From Aegilops tauschii subsp. strangulata (lineage: Eukaryota; Streptophyta; Magnoliopsida; Poales; Poaceae), in contig NC_053039.3 of NCBI RefSeq assembly GCF_002575655.3, positions 215,965,622-216,029,621 of the forward strand: a stretch of 64,000 nucleotides of DNA, in the 5' to 3' direction. Made by a program: the position numbers and the translations under genes. A model generated the notes under the pieces. The model was not told the DNA's origin. It was given only the letters and a program-made list of their open reading frames with translations, and did no database searches. Below, one piece after another: positions 21,378-32,005 of this stretch (positions are counted from its first letter, which is position 1; each line of letters starts with the position of its first letter).

Positions 21378-22048
21378 CTAAAGACAGTAAAGAGAGAGGC
21401 GAAAGACATTCTGGTTGCTGGAGAAGGTAAAGCGGAATGCCCATATTGTGCCCTCCTCCATGCGTAATGCATGCACGACTCTAGGCCAACCCCTTGTGAT
21501 GGCTGCCCGTCCATCCTTCACTGTCTTCATTAGGACTTCTCGATGCTCATTGTAGTCTGGATGAAATACTTTAACCTTCATTGTGTGTCCACCAATCATG
21601 TACTTTGCGAGGTAATCTTGAGTGAACTGCTTCGGGAACCACTGGGAACGAAAAAGATTCACACATTGTTGTCTAACAACTCATTATGGGCAGTAAAAAG
21701 AGAAGGCTGCAGAGTTTGTAGTTACCATCCTACAGCTCACTGTTGTGTTGGGTAGAGCATAAACAAATAATTTGCTTGCCACCATTCGTATCTTTTTGCT
21801 AATAATCCTTATCAGTTTCCTCACTTGATGCTTGTTCATCAATATCTCATTGCCCCATACGCAAAAAGGGTCGATGCGTGGATCCTTGCCAAGGGCATAT
21901 GCACCTACAAGAAACAAGTCAATATTAGAAGCTAACTAGTGTCCAGGCCTGGATCTATATGAACTACATTATGGAACGATGAGGGGGGGTACAAGCCGAG
22001 GGATGAAGCTAACCTCGGCGGAAAATGGTGGCCACTCCCATTGTTGTC
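21378..22048 (-). CDS. Spliced B3-like gene inside the CACTA (last three exons)
   Basis: Three exons are supported by GT-AG signals on the minus strand: 22048-22014, 21904-21726 and 21641-21378, with introns 22013-21905 and 21725-21642 (84 nt). Reading phase is continuous across both junctions, and an ATG in the first exon gives MGVATIFRRGAY. The last two exons encode LFVYALPNT, WFPKQFTQDYL, then VKDGRAAITRGW and MEEGTIWAFRF. This spacing resembles a B3 DNA-binding fold (beta strands, a GW turn, then a hydrophobic strand after a G-D/E-x turn). B3 proteins are plant transcription factors. The assignment is by eye and tentative. It could be a captured host fragment or a transposon protein. It ends at TAG 21378-21380, and further exons may lie upstream. 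Confidence 0.45.
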
Positions 22049-22527
22049 CTGCATAAGTAGTGGAAATGCATGATAAGTAAAGCAACCTTAACATCAAACA
22101 AATATAGCAAAGGTAAACAACATCATCTCCAAATGATAGCTTGAATGTGTTGGTTTCAGCATGCTATTAAAGCAGATATAAAATGGAAGGCAATGTTACC
22201 GACAGCAGGCTTAACAGCCATCAAACATTGCAATTGAAACTGGTATTGTTGAAAATGAATAGGACGTAGGTAATGCTTAAACATCACACTAGATAAATGT
22301 GTAAAACTGAAATAAAGGGCATGTGTTAACTACACCAGGAATAATTGGAACCAAATATAGCCGTTCAAACTGGTATTGATGAGGTCGAGCGGCACAGTTC
22401 CGACTTGCACATAATGAACAACACATTGTGACTGACTGAAATAAACAAGGCATAAATGACCAGTATAACAACCAAATATAGCCATTGAAAACTGGACAGA
22501 GTCTCACTGCAACCAACCTAACAAGCA

Positions 22528-22877
22528 AATACAGATAAATAGGGCATATGCTTGAAAACTGGACAAATGCTCACTGCAACCAACCTAACAAGCAGATAAA
22601 GATAAACAAGGCATCTGCTTGATAACTGGACAAATGCTAAAAAAGCAACCTAACAACCAAATACAGATAAACAAGGCATCTGCTTGATAACTGGACAAAT
22701 GCTAAAAAACAACCTAACAACCAAATACAGATAAACAAGGCATCTGCTTGATAACTGGACAAATGCTCACTGCAACCAAATTAAGAACCAAATACAGATA
22801 AACAAGGCATCTGCACGATAACTAGAAAAATGCTCACTCCAACCAACCTAACAACCAAATACAGATAACCAAGGCAT
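22528..22877 (+). repeat. About 64-bp tandem repeat, five to six copies
   Basis: Unit contains ACAGATAAACAAGGCATCTG, then GATAACTGGACAAATGCT and CAACCTAACAACCAAAT. Copies start near 22530, 22593, 22661, 22726, 22793 and 22860 with small indels. If the exons at 23090-23732 belong to the B3-like gene, the array lies in its intron. Confidence 0.75.
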
Positions 22878-23089
22878 CTACTCACTATAAACAACCAAAT
22901 ATAGCCATTCGTGAAACTAAAGTGGACAATTCATACTAAACATCACATAGACCTACTGAACAATACATTTTTGCATAACTGAAATAATTAAACACGGCAC
23001 AGTTAAAGCACCGCATGGCAAATGCTACTACAACAAAGGGTACGGGTTGGCAAGTTAGAAAAGGTAAGATTTGCTGATAGGATGTTGCC

Positions 23090-23732
23090 TCACATTTCAT
23101 GGACGGGATCCTTCCAGTTGGAAGAGCACAGACCCATGGTGCGCTCTCTGATGTCACTAATGGGATGATTCACCTTGGAATCGTGGGTGCCCTCCTCGTG
23201 GTCGTAGTCGTGGTCGATGAGATCTGACTTGGCAATTGAGGATCCCAAGCCGCCGCCGTAGAACGTGTCCTTTAGAAGTGACAAAATGGGCTCGATGGCG
23301 TATAAAGCTCGCAAATCCTTGACTGCTTGCCGGAGAAGATCAGTGGCAGGGCGTCGAAGAGATCGAACCAGAGGGGTTGGGGATGGACCACTTAACCTGT
23401 GACATGGCCCACGTGAACCCGTCAGTGTGGACGAGCTTGATGTCGTAGCCAGCTTTCCCGAGATACAGTAATACGCTCGCCCGCTGACATGAAGCCTTCG
23501 GCATGGCAACGTAGTCAACGTCTTCGCCGGCTTCCGCGGCGACGTGTTGCTCTGGGATCGACAGGTCGGGGCGAACGGCGGCCACCTCGCCAACGTCTTC
23601 CGAAGAGGCCATGATAAACCTCTTCTTGGCCAAACGCTCGTCGGGCTCCTCGGGATACGTGGTCGAGCTTAGCCTGCGACATTCTGGAGCAGGGGATGTG
23701 GAACTGGCGGGGAGGGACACCGCATGCCTCAT
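23090..23732 (-). pseudogene. Possible upstream exon(s) of the CACTA B3-like gene
   Basis: GC-rich frames on the minus strand with plant-gene-like codon use. One opens with MRHAVSLP at 23732, or with MASSEDVGEV at 23612, and runs to 23340. A second frame, reached by an indel near 23360, continues with DLLRQAVKDLRALY to an end at 23090. A CCCTAG-containing GC-rich leader lies upstream (about 23760-23900). The two frames together read like one gene with a frameshift, on the same strand as the B3-like exons and about 1 kb away. No domain is recognised. Whether they join the exons at 22048 is untested. Confidence 0.35.
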
Positions 23733-24229
23733 CTAAAAACTCAAGGGAGTGGGGCAACGGTATGGGAATCGCTGGGTAACCTGAACTTTATTATCTAAGC
23801 TAGGACGAACGGGCAGACCGGGAGGGGTTGGCGGCGGCCGCGAGCTAGGGTTCGAGGGGGAGGGGGCGGGTGGGGGACTGTGGAGGTGGGTGGTGTTTGA
23901 GGATCTACTGAAAATTTTAGTAATGGTGGGTGGAGATGGTGGTGGACGAGGGAGGGCGACGGTTCAAATGCCTCGGCTACTGCAATTTTACTATAAGGTC
24001 GGTGCTGGAGGAGTGTGGGCGGCGGTTCAAGTACGGCGGCTACTAAAATTTGGGTAAAGGAATTGATGCAGGGCGGGAGTGCCTAAGATCGCGCACGGTC
24101 CAATAACAATATGCGTGTATGATAATAAGGAAAAGTGGCGCGGATCCGCCGATTTTTGCAGCGCTCAAGGCGGGTAGTTTGTTTTTTATATTTCTAGCTA
24201 GTTGGTCTATCGCACACGGTTCGTCCTAA

Positions 24230-24312
24230 TTTCCAAATAAACTTACCCGTGTTTAGCTTGCACAAGTGGTGGTTTTACAGTGCACTTGCATCGCACACGG
24301 TTAAGCCAGTAC
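24230..24312 (+). repeat. Left remnant of the 77-bp tandem repeat split by the Copia element
   Basis: Contains GCACTTGCATCGCACACGG followed by TTAAGCCAGTAC. The last five bases AGTAC are the Copia target site. The array continues at 38952. Confidence 0.65.
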
Positions 24313-25823
24313 TGAAAGTGCGTTATATCGACTAGAGGGGGGTGAATAGGCGATTTTTATGAATTCTTCACTGAGGAATTTGCGGGTGAGGAAATTCCTT
24401 AGCGAAGAACTACTTGCAGCGGAATAAGTACTCAAGAGTAAGCATAGCAGAACATAGGCATGGTCATCATGATGAAATGAAGACAAACACAGAGTACAGA
24501 AAGCGTAAACACAGGATAGCACAGGATGAAGACAAACAGACTGAAGAAATTGAACTGAGGAAATTGAGAAAGTCTTCAGTCAAAGTCTTCAAACACAGAT
24601 ATTGCAAGCACACAACATAGTAATGAGGAAATGAAAGAGTTGAGGAAATAGAACCAGTAAGCTTGGTGAAGACAATGATTTGGTAGACCAGTTCCAACTG
24701 TTGTCTCAGTTGTACATCTGGTTGGAGCGGCTAGGTATTTAAACCTGAGGACACACAGTCCCGGACACACAGTCCCGGACACACAGTCCTCACCGTATTC
24801 TCCTTGAACTAAGGTCACACAGACCTCGTCCAGTCACTCGTGGTAAGTCTTCAGGTGACTTCCGAACCTTCACAAACTCGGTCACTCGACGATCCACAAT
24901 TCCTCTTGGATGCTCTAGACCATGACGCCTAACCGTCTGGAAGAAGCACAGTCTTCAAAGGTAACAAGTGTCGGATCCACGCAGGATCAATCTCTTCAGT
25001 GATGCTCAATCACTTTGGGTTTGTAGGTGTTTGGGTTTGGGTTTTCCTCACTTGATGATTTTCGCTCAAAGTCCTCGGAGGATGGGATGCTCTCAAATGA
25101 CAAATGTCAGTTTCTCTTGCAGCAGTCAACCAGCTAGTGGTTGTAGGGGGCGGCTATTTATAGCCTAGGGAGCAGCCCGACATGATAAGACATAAATGCC
25201 CTTCAATGATATGACCGTTAGGTGGGTAGATATTTTGGGACAGCTGGCGCATAGCACAATAACGGTCGGAAATTTGAGTATCAAATTCCGCAGGGCTATC
25301 ATGTTCCTCACTATGCAGGCAATCCGCACTGGCGAATTCCTAACTCCTCAGTCAGAACAAATTCCTCAGAGACCAGAAGAACTTCGTCTCTGTCACTGAA
25401 GAATATGACTGAACTGTATGAGATTTCCAATGGCTTCACTCGAAGGGATTGGTAGGTGTAGGATTTTGAGTTGAGCATCACATGGAAATTTTTCCTTAGT
25501 ATTTCCTCGACCCCCTTTAACAGTACGGTGTTTCCTATGACTCAAGAAAGAGAAAATGAAACTACGAAAACAAAAGTCTTCACGCTTCATGTTCCTCAAA
25601 TGAATACCAAGTCTTCAAGGTCACACCAATTTCTTCACTGTCAAAGTCTTCATAAATCCAAAGTCTTCAGTCGAAGAACTTCATTTTTAGGGGTCGACTT
25701 TCTCTGTAAATATCAAACTCCTCATAGACTTATAGACTTGTGTACACTCATAAACACATTAGTCCCTTAACCTATAAGTCTTCAATACTCCAAAATCACT
25801 AAGGGGCACTAGATGCACTTACA
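24313..25823 (-). repeat. 3' LTR of the Copia element (1,511 bp)
   Basis: Near-identical to 37456-38951. One visible length difference is an extra copy of CACACAGTCCCGGA near 24760-24785. Confidence 0.9.
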
Positions 25824-25840
25824 ATATCCCCCTTTTTGGT
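25824..25840 (-). other. Polypurine tract of the Copia element
   Basis: The minus strand reads CAAAAAGGGGGATAT directly before the 3' LTR start, the usual plus-strand primer in this group. Confidence 0.75.
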
Positions 25841-26344
25841 GATTGATGACAATATAGGTTACGTTTTCAACAGGGATAAACATATGGAGTGTAAATACTG
25901 ATATTGAGGAATTTGATTGCAAGATATAGAAGAACTCCCCCTGAAGATGTGCATAGTGAGGAATTTGCTTTTGAAGCAATGCACACTTGAAGAGTTGAAT
26001 CATGGAGATCTCCCCCTATATCTTGTAATTCATACACGCATTTGACATAATATATGAAGAATTTGAAATGCATGATGAAATATGGTGACTGATGTAATTC
26101 AGCATGCGTGCAATAACATTAACGAGGAATAAGCATGCAGAAAAAACAGCAAAAGTATCATGCCACCATAGAGTTTTAAGTTTACAACTCGATCCAACAA
26201 AGTCATCAGAAGAACGAGAGTTGTAACTTAGAAAAAAAACGCCCATAAAAGATTGACCCGCTTGAAGACTAACTCAAATTTCTCCCCCTTTGTCATCGAA
26301 TGACCAAAAGGTTCGAAAATGAGGACTAACGCCGCTGAAGAATA
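25841..26344 (-). other. 3' untranslated region of the Copia element
   Basis: No gene seen. AT-rich with scattered GAGGAATTTG and CTTCA phrases that also pepper the LTR. Confidence 0.5.
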
Positions 26345-29300
26345 TCAAGTTGATGAAGGAGCGCCAACGTTGTTGGGGTCGTTTTTTGATGTAGGGCCTG
26401 CCGCAGTGTCGTCCAAGTCTTCATGCTCATCAGTTTCGCGCGATGAAGAATAGGAGCTGGCCACCAAGGAAGGAACCTTGACCTTCTTGTATTTCTTTGG
26501 TGGAGGTGCAGACTAGTCAAAGTCCTCCTTGAGACCCATGTTCTTCAGATCTTCTTCGCTGTAAATGTGAGACAGAACAGCCCAGGTGCGACCGAAGACT
26601 TCATGGAGGTAGTAATGGTTTTTCTTCACTGCATTATGTGTAGCAGTCATGTTGTGAAGAATTGAACCAAACTGACGCTTAACCCATTTATGGTTTCGAT
26701 CCACCTTCTGGTGAAGACTTAGCAGAAGTTCACGGTCAGTCATCACACGAGGAGCAGTAGCTTGAGAATTTGGCTCGGAGGCATGGGCAGCAGAATCATG
26801 AGTGGCAGAGTCATCATTGGTGGAATAAGATGCAGCCTTGCGAAATTGACCATCCAATGGACAAATGCCTTCATCTATAACAGCAGAAGCCTTGCCCTTG
26901 TCATCAGCTGAGGAAAATGTCCGTTTGAGGACTTCAATTGGGGGCAAGTAGCTGCAATGGTTCAGTGTATCAGCTTTGTAGTTGAGTGAAGACCTTATTC
27001 TAATGAATCTCATAATCCACGGAGCATAAGGCTTCAACTCAAACGGTGACATTGCGACATTGGCTAGAGTCCTCATCAAGAAATCATGGAAGTTGACGGG
27101 AATGCCATGAATGATATTGAAAAGCAGATTCTTCATGATGCCAACGACTTCTTCTTCATTCGAGTCGTGGCCCTTGATAGGACTCAATGTCTTCGTCAGA
27201 ATGCGATAGACAGTCCAAGGCACATATAGCAATTCCTTCACAAGGAATTTAATTCTTGGGGCCTGACCTGGCTTCAATGGCTTCATCAGCACTTGCATAC
27301 AGTGATCCGTAAGCTCAGGTTCACTGTAGACGCAATGAGCAGCTTCAAGGGGATGACTGAGAGGCAAAGCACGAAGCAATTCAGTAGCTGGTGCCTTGTA
27401 GTGAGTATTTTCAGACATCCAGTCCAGCACACATGAATTCACATCTTCAGAGTCTCCGGTGATGTGCAGAGTTGCATAAAATTGAAGAATGAGCTCTTCA
27501 TTCCAATCACATATATCCGTGCAGAAATTTAACAGCCCAGCGTCGTGAAGAACACTGAGGACTGGCACGAAGCACGGCAGCGATTCCATATCCACGTGAG
27601 GAATGTGCTCGTGATCGAAGACTTTGTCCTTATTGAAAAGTAGTGAAGAATAGAAGTTGGCCTGGCTGGCGGTCCAAAAGCGCTTCCTTCTATGACGAGC
27701 AAAATCATAGGGATTGTAGTCAGTGAAGAACACGTGCTCGCCAAAGAAATCATCAGCCTTGAATTTCTGCTTCTTTGAGAATGGATCCTTTGGCTCGGGC
27801 TGAGGAGTGTCAGTCCATTGCATTATCACCTCAGGAATCGCAATCTCAGGTTCTTCAGGCTGAGGAATTTCAACTTCTACTCCAGTGACAGCCTGGGTCT
27901 TCAATTCTTCATGTACATTTTCTTCAGCACTAGCGGCTGGAATTTCTTCATGGACAGATGGGGTTGCACGAGGTTCTTCAGATCCCATTTGTACTTCAGT
28001 AGCAACAGGGGACTGAGGAATTTGCTGTAAAGGTGTGAAGAGTGGAGAGTTGGGGTGCTGACTTTCCCAAAAGTCATCATTCATCACTTGTGTGGTACAT
28101 CCAATGTCCACGTCTTCATCTTCTATTTCTTCAACGCCGGCCTCTTTAGCAGTAAACTGAGGCATAGGCGAGGAAACGCTGGAGTTGAAGGGATTTCATC
28201 CACTTCAATTTCTTCATCCATCTGCTCTGACGAAGCAGCAGAAGGATTTTCTTCATCAGATCCGCTAGGGATCACATATTCTTCATCAAAAGGAACAAGG
28301 TCCTTTGATGGCATGGTTGAGATCGGAACAGCATCAATGGGGTTTGCCACTGAGCTGGTCAATTTCTTCATCTTCTTCGGAGCTGAAGAATCTGATGAAG
28401 CTGATGCTTTCCTTTTCTTCACTGCTGCACGCTCTGCAACCTTGGTCTTCTTCACATCTGATGCAGATGGAAGAATTGGAGTTGGGGTAGGTGCAGGAGG
28501 AGCAGAGGAATGTGGTTGATTTTCTTCAGGCACAACTGATGTAGTTGCCCTGGCCTCTTCATTTTCTTTAGGCGCACCACTAGTGGATGCCCTGGCAATT
28601 TCATCAGCGGCTGGAATGCAGTCATCAGCCCTGGAACTCACATTTTCTTCAGCAGCCTGAATGTCATCAGCGGTGCTGGCATGTTCTTCAGTTGGCTGAG
28701 CAGATGCTTCAGTCTGAGGAATTTCTTGTTGCGATGGGGCTGCAACATTGGAGGTGAACTTCTCAGTCAGTTTAACAAACCTGACCTTGGCTCCTTGCCA
28801 ATCAGCATAGTAAGCATTGAAATCATCGCTGAGGACATTGATTTCAGACTGGATCTTCACAAGATCATCAGTTGTCATAGAGACAACGTTGTTCTTCAGG
28901 AATTTCTCCTTCCTGTACTGCGCTTTCTTGATCTGCCTGGCCTTCTCAAATTTCCATTTCTCTTCTTGGATGAAGGCAGTCAGCATATGATTTTGGCCAG
29001 GAGTCAGCTTGAAGTCACGCATAGGAGTGTTTGGGTCCTTGTGCGAGAGATCAATGTAATCGAGGATCAACTTTGGATCCAAAAGCAGAGGCACATTTGT
29101 GCCCTTGGCTCTAGCGGCCCTGACTTGCCTATCTCTGATGATTTCAGCAAGTTCTTCATCATCAGCTTCGTCTTCTTCAGACGGCACTTGTAAGGCAACT
29201 TGCTTCTTGTGAGGACTTGGGCGAGAACCTCGTCCAGCAGTGGTCTTTGTCTTCAGCAGAGAGGGTCCTGTTGAAGAATTTGGAGCAGCTGAGGAACTAG

Positions 29301-29967
29301 CTGAAGCTCCTGAGGCAATAGAGATGCCTGTAGTCCTTTGGCACGTGGCAAGATGCACAGGTGCTGAGGATTTGGTCGGAGCAGCTGAGGACTTATGCGG
29401 AGGAGCTGAGGATTTTGTAGGAGCAGGAGCAGCGTGAGGAATTGGCCGTGAGGGCTTTGAGGATTCTGGCTGTGACGGCATTGCTGAGGAACTTGGACTT
29501 GAGGGCATTGAAGGTGAAGCACTTGGCTTACGCGCAGGCTTCTTTGCCATGGATTTCTTCGGCTTGACAGAGGCCTCAGCGGCAGCAGCAGCAGCAGAGT
29601 CTTCATTGAATTTCCTCACTGCTTCTCTGGCTTGTCTAGCCAGCTTGGCCTGGCGCTTGGCCCATTCATCAGGATAATCCTCACCACGCTTGAGGCTGGT
29701 GGGATCAGCTTCTTGGCTAGGTGCCAACGGAGGTCTTGGGCATGGAGGATTGAGTGCGAATTTCTTCATGTACTTGGGAGTCACATACCTGTACTCCCTC
29801 CACTCTCTTGCCCATCTCCTCTCTATCTTCTGAATGTGCACCTTGCGCTGATTTTTATCTTCCTCAGGGGGTGTGCAGTACCCAGCATAGATGTCCTCGG
29901 GGATTTCAAATGCAGTGTTGACCTCAGGCCTCTTTCCGCCTTTCTGTGGTTTCTTTCCATCAGCCAT
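26345..29967 (-). pseudogene. Third ORF of the Copia element (about 1,200 codons), envelope position
   Basis: ATG at 29965-29967 (MADGKKPQKGG) opens a long frame. The first half is a basic and proline/serine/alanine-rich, low-complexity protein with KWKFEKARQIKKAQYRKEKF-like charged helices. A one-base shift near 28165 moves reading to the frame 28165-26513. The second half is more ordered, with DWNEELILQFYATLHI and downstream conserved-looking helices. This resembles the 'putative plant transposon protein' family (PF20167-like) found behind pol in several plant elements. A TAG at 26513-26515 interrupts it, and the frame continues to TGA at 26345-26347. No signal peptide or membrane helix is visible, so an envelope role is unlikely. 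The reading frame may extend upstream to 30204 without a start, which could be intron. Confidence 0.65.
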
Positions 29968-30424
29968 TTTCTTCAGATGAGGAATTTGAACAATTGAATT
30001 CTCTGAAGAAGTATGCAACTTTTCTTCGAGGAACGCTGCAAATGAGTTAAGTTGATGAGAACCTAGAGATTCAGCAGCGGACATGAGTACCTGTGAACAG
30101 AGTATAGTTGCGAGGAATTTGGAGAGGTCATATGTGTTCTCAGAAGGTTTCTCAAAAAGAACAAGTTTGAGGAATTTGACCAGATGAGTCTTGAAGAATT
30201 TCACTAAGCGTTCTTTGTCTTAGGTTCCAGAGTTGTATAGATCGAAGATCCACACAATTGAGGAATCTTGAAGAAAAATTATTGCTTAGAGAAACGAATC
30301 AAGAACAGATGACATGTGAGGTGTTTAGTGTATGAAGAATTTGAAGAATAAACACCTTTGAAGATTTTGTAGAAATCATTTGAATCAAAGAGGGCAGTAA
30401 AAGTAACTTTTAATTACCCTGAAC

Positions 30425-30660
30425 GAAGAACACGACGAACTGGGATGTGGAGATGTGAAGTTCGTCAGTGCAGATCTTCCACGCCCTAACTTGGCGGAGG
30501 AAGACAGCTACGGCGGCAGCGGAGTGAAGAAATCCGCGGTCGGCGCGAGTACGACGGCGACGAGGTCCAGGCAGTGAAGCTCTTCCTCACCGGCGACGAT
30601 GAAGTAGCGGCGGCGCTAGGGTTTGAGAAGCTCGAGCTGGAGAGAGGTCGAGCAGAGTAA
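30425..30660 (-). other. Putative untranslated first exon of the Copia third ORF
   Basis: GC-rich leader downstream of the TATA box, with AAACCCTA on the minus strand (telo-box, 30617-30624), as in many plant gene 5' ends. A donor-like GGGTAATT occurs near 30418 and an acceptor-like TTTGCAG near 30036, which would splice it to the ATG at 29967. Confidence 0.4.
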
Positions 30661-30685
30661 AGGAAGTGAGGAAGGGGAGAGGGGG

Positions 30686-30693
30686 TATTTATA
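30686..30693 (-). promoter_or_regulatory. TATA box in front of the Copia third ORF
   Basis: The minus strand reads GGCTATAAATACCCCC, a textbook plant TATA box, about 720 nt upstream of the ORF3 ATG and 710 nt downstream of the pol stop. It suggests a separate transcription unit inside the retrotransposon. Confidence 0.55.
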
Positions 30694-30709
30694 GCCACGG
30701 TGAAAAACT

Positions 30710-31402
30710 ATTCGCCCAAAGATTTTGGACGAACGTGCCCCTGACCCTTCTCATTCGCTTGACATGTGTCACCCATGTACTGAGAAGTGGAGATCGTGCT
30801 AGATCGTGGGTGAATAGATAAGTATTTCGTGGGATGCGGAACGGTTTGAGCGGCAAAGCCGAAAATTTGGATAAGATAAGTTAAAAGTTCTGTTCGCAAA
30901 TTCTTCAGCTGACAAGGACACAGTGAAGATTTTGAACGAGTTTCAAATAGAACGCACATGAAGAATTTGTGAATAGATTGGGTTGAGTATAGCATAGAGG
31001 GCGAAGGGTCCGATCACATTCACTTAGCAGAAAAACCAACTTGAAGAATTAGCCATAAGTGAATGCTGTAGAGGAAATAAACATATATATATATAGCCAA
31101 TGAAGAAAAACGACGGAAACAGTGAAGACAATGCAAAGTTGAAGAAAATGAACAACTGAGGAATTTCACTGAGGAAAAACTCAAATTGAAGATTTTCAAC
31201 TTTTGGTGGTGGCGTGACCCACCGTATAAGAATGATGATTTCAGACACCGCGTACAATTGTCGTAGGGTTCTGAGAATAAAATTCTTCGCTAATTTCTTC
31301 ACACTTAGAGTGTTATTCTTCATTGATTGAAGAAAAACATTTCTTCATGTGTTGCACATCTAAGTCATCAATTTTGCATAAGTGTTAGGATGAGTGTCCT
31401 TT
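30710..31402 (-). other. Spacer between pol and the third ORF of the Copia element
   Basis: No gene seen. It holds a short (TA)n run near 31082-31094 and many GAAGAATTTG phrases. It would act as the upstream region of the internal promoter. Confidence 0.45.
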
Positions 31403-32005
31403 TCAAAGAACATTCGAAGATTCTAAGATATTTAGCTCACACCGCAACTTGCTAAATCTCTTCTCATCCAAGGGCTTTGTGAAGATATCGGCTAGCTGTT
31501 CTTCAGTCTTCACATGCTCAATAGAAATGTCGCCCTTCAACACATGATCACGAAGAAAATGATGACGAATCTGAATGTGCTTTGTCTTCGAGTGCTGAAC
31601 TGGGTTGTGAGCAATCTTGATGGCACTCTCATTGTCACAGTAGAGAGGCACATTCTTCATGTTGACGCCGTAGTCCTTGAGAGTTTGCTTCATCCACATC
31701 AATTGAGCACAGCAAGAACCAGCAGCAATGTACTCAGCTTCAGCAGTAGACAGTGATACACAGTTCTGTTTCTTCGAGGACCAACAAACCGAAGATCATC
31801 CGAGGAAATGACATGTGCCAGATGTTGACTTGCGGTCCACACGATCACCAGCATAGTCAGAGTCGGAATATCCAATGAGATCAAAAGCCGAGCCCTTGGG
31901 GTACCATAATCCAAGTGTTGGTGTGTGAGCTAGATATCGAAGAATATGCTTCACAGCCTTATGGTGTGATTCCTTCGGTGTAGCTTGAAATCGGCACACA
32001 TGCAA
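31403..32005 (-). pseudogene. RNase H of the Copia element
   Basis: After a frameshift near 32000 the Copia RNase H follows RT: GYSDSDYAGD with catalytic Asp, then TGA at 31796-31798, then SLSTAEAEYIA and LYCDNESAIKIA with Glu and Asp, HIQIRHHFLRD and VKTEEQLADIFTKPL. It ends at TAA 31403-31405. The TGA is one C-to-T step from CGA. All the recognisable catalytic residues of RNase H remain. It would degrade the RNA strand during cDNA synthesis if it were translated as part of an intact polyprotein. Confidence 0.8.

Noticed and set aside
21290..21514. 74-codon minus frame over the last B3-like exon
   Set aside because: Different frame from the spliced gene and without splice or domain support.
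26513..28165. A separate host gene of 550 codons
   Set aside because: It continues the third ORF of the Copia element after a one-base shift and is flanked by that element's polypurine tract and LTR.
29240..29606. Frames opposite the Copia third ORF
   Set aside because: They arise from Ser/Pro/Ala low complexity of the minus-strand gene.
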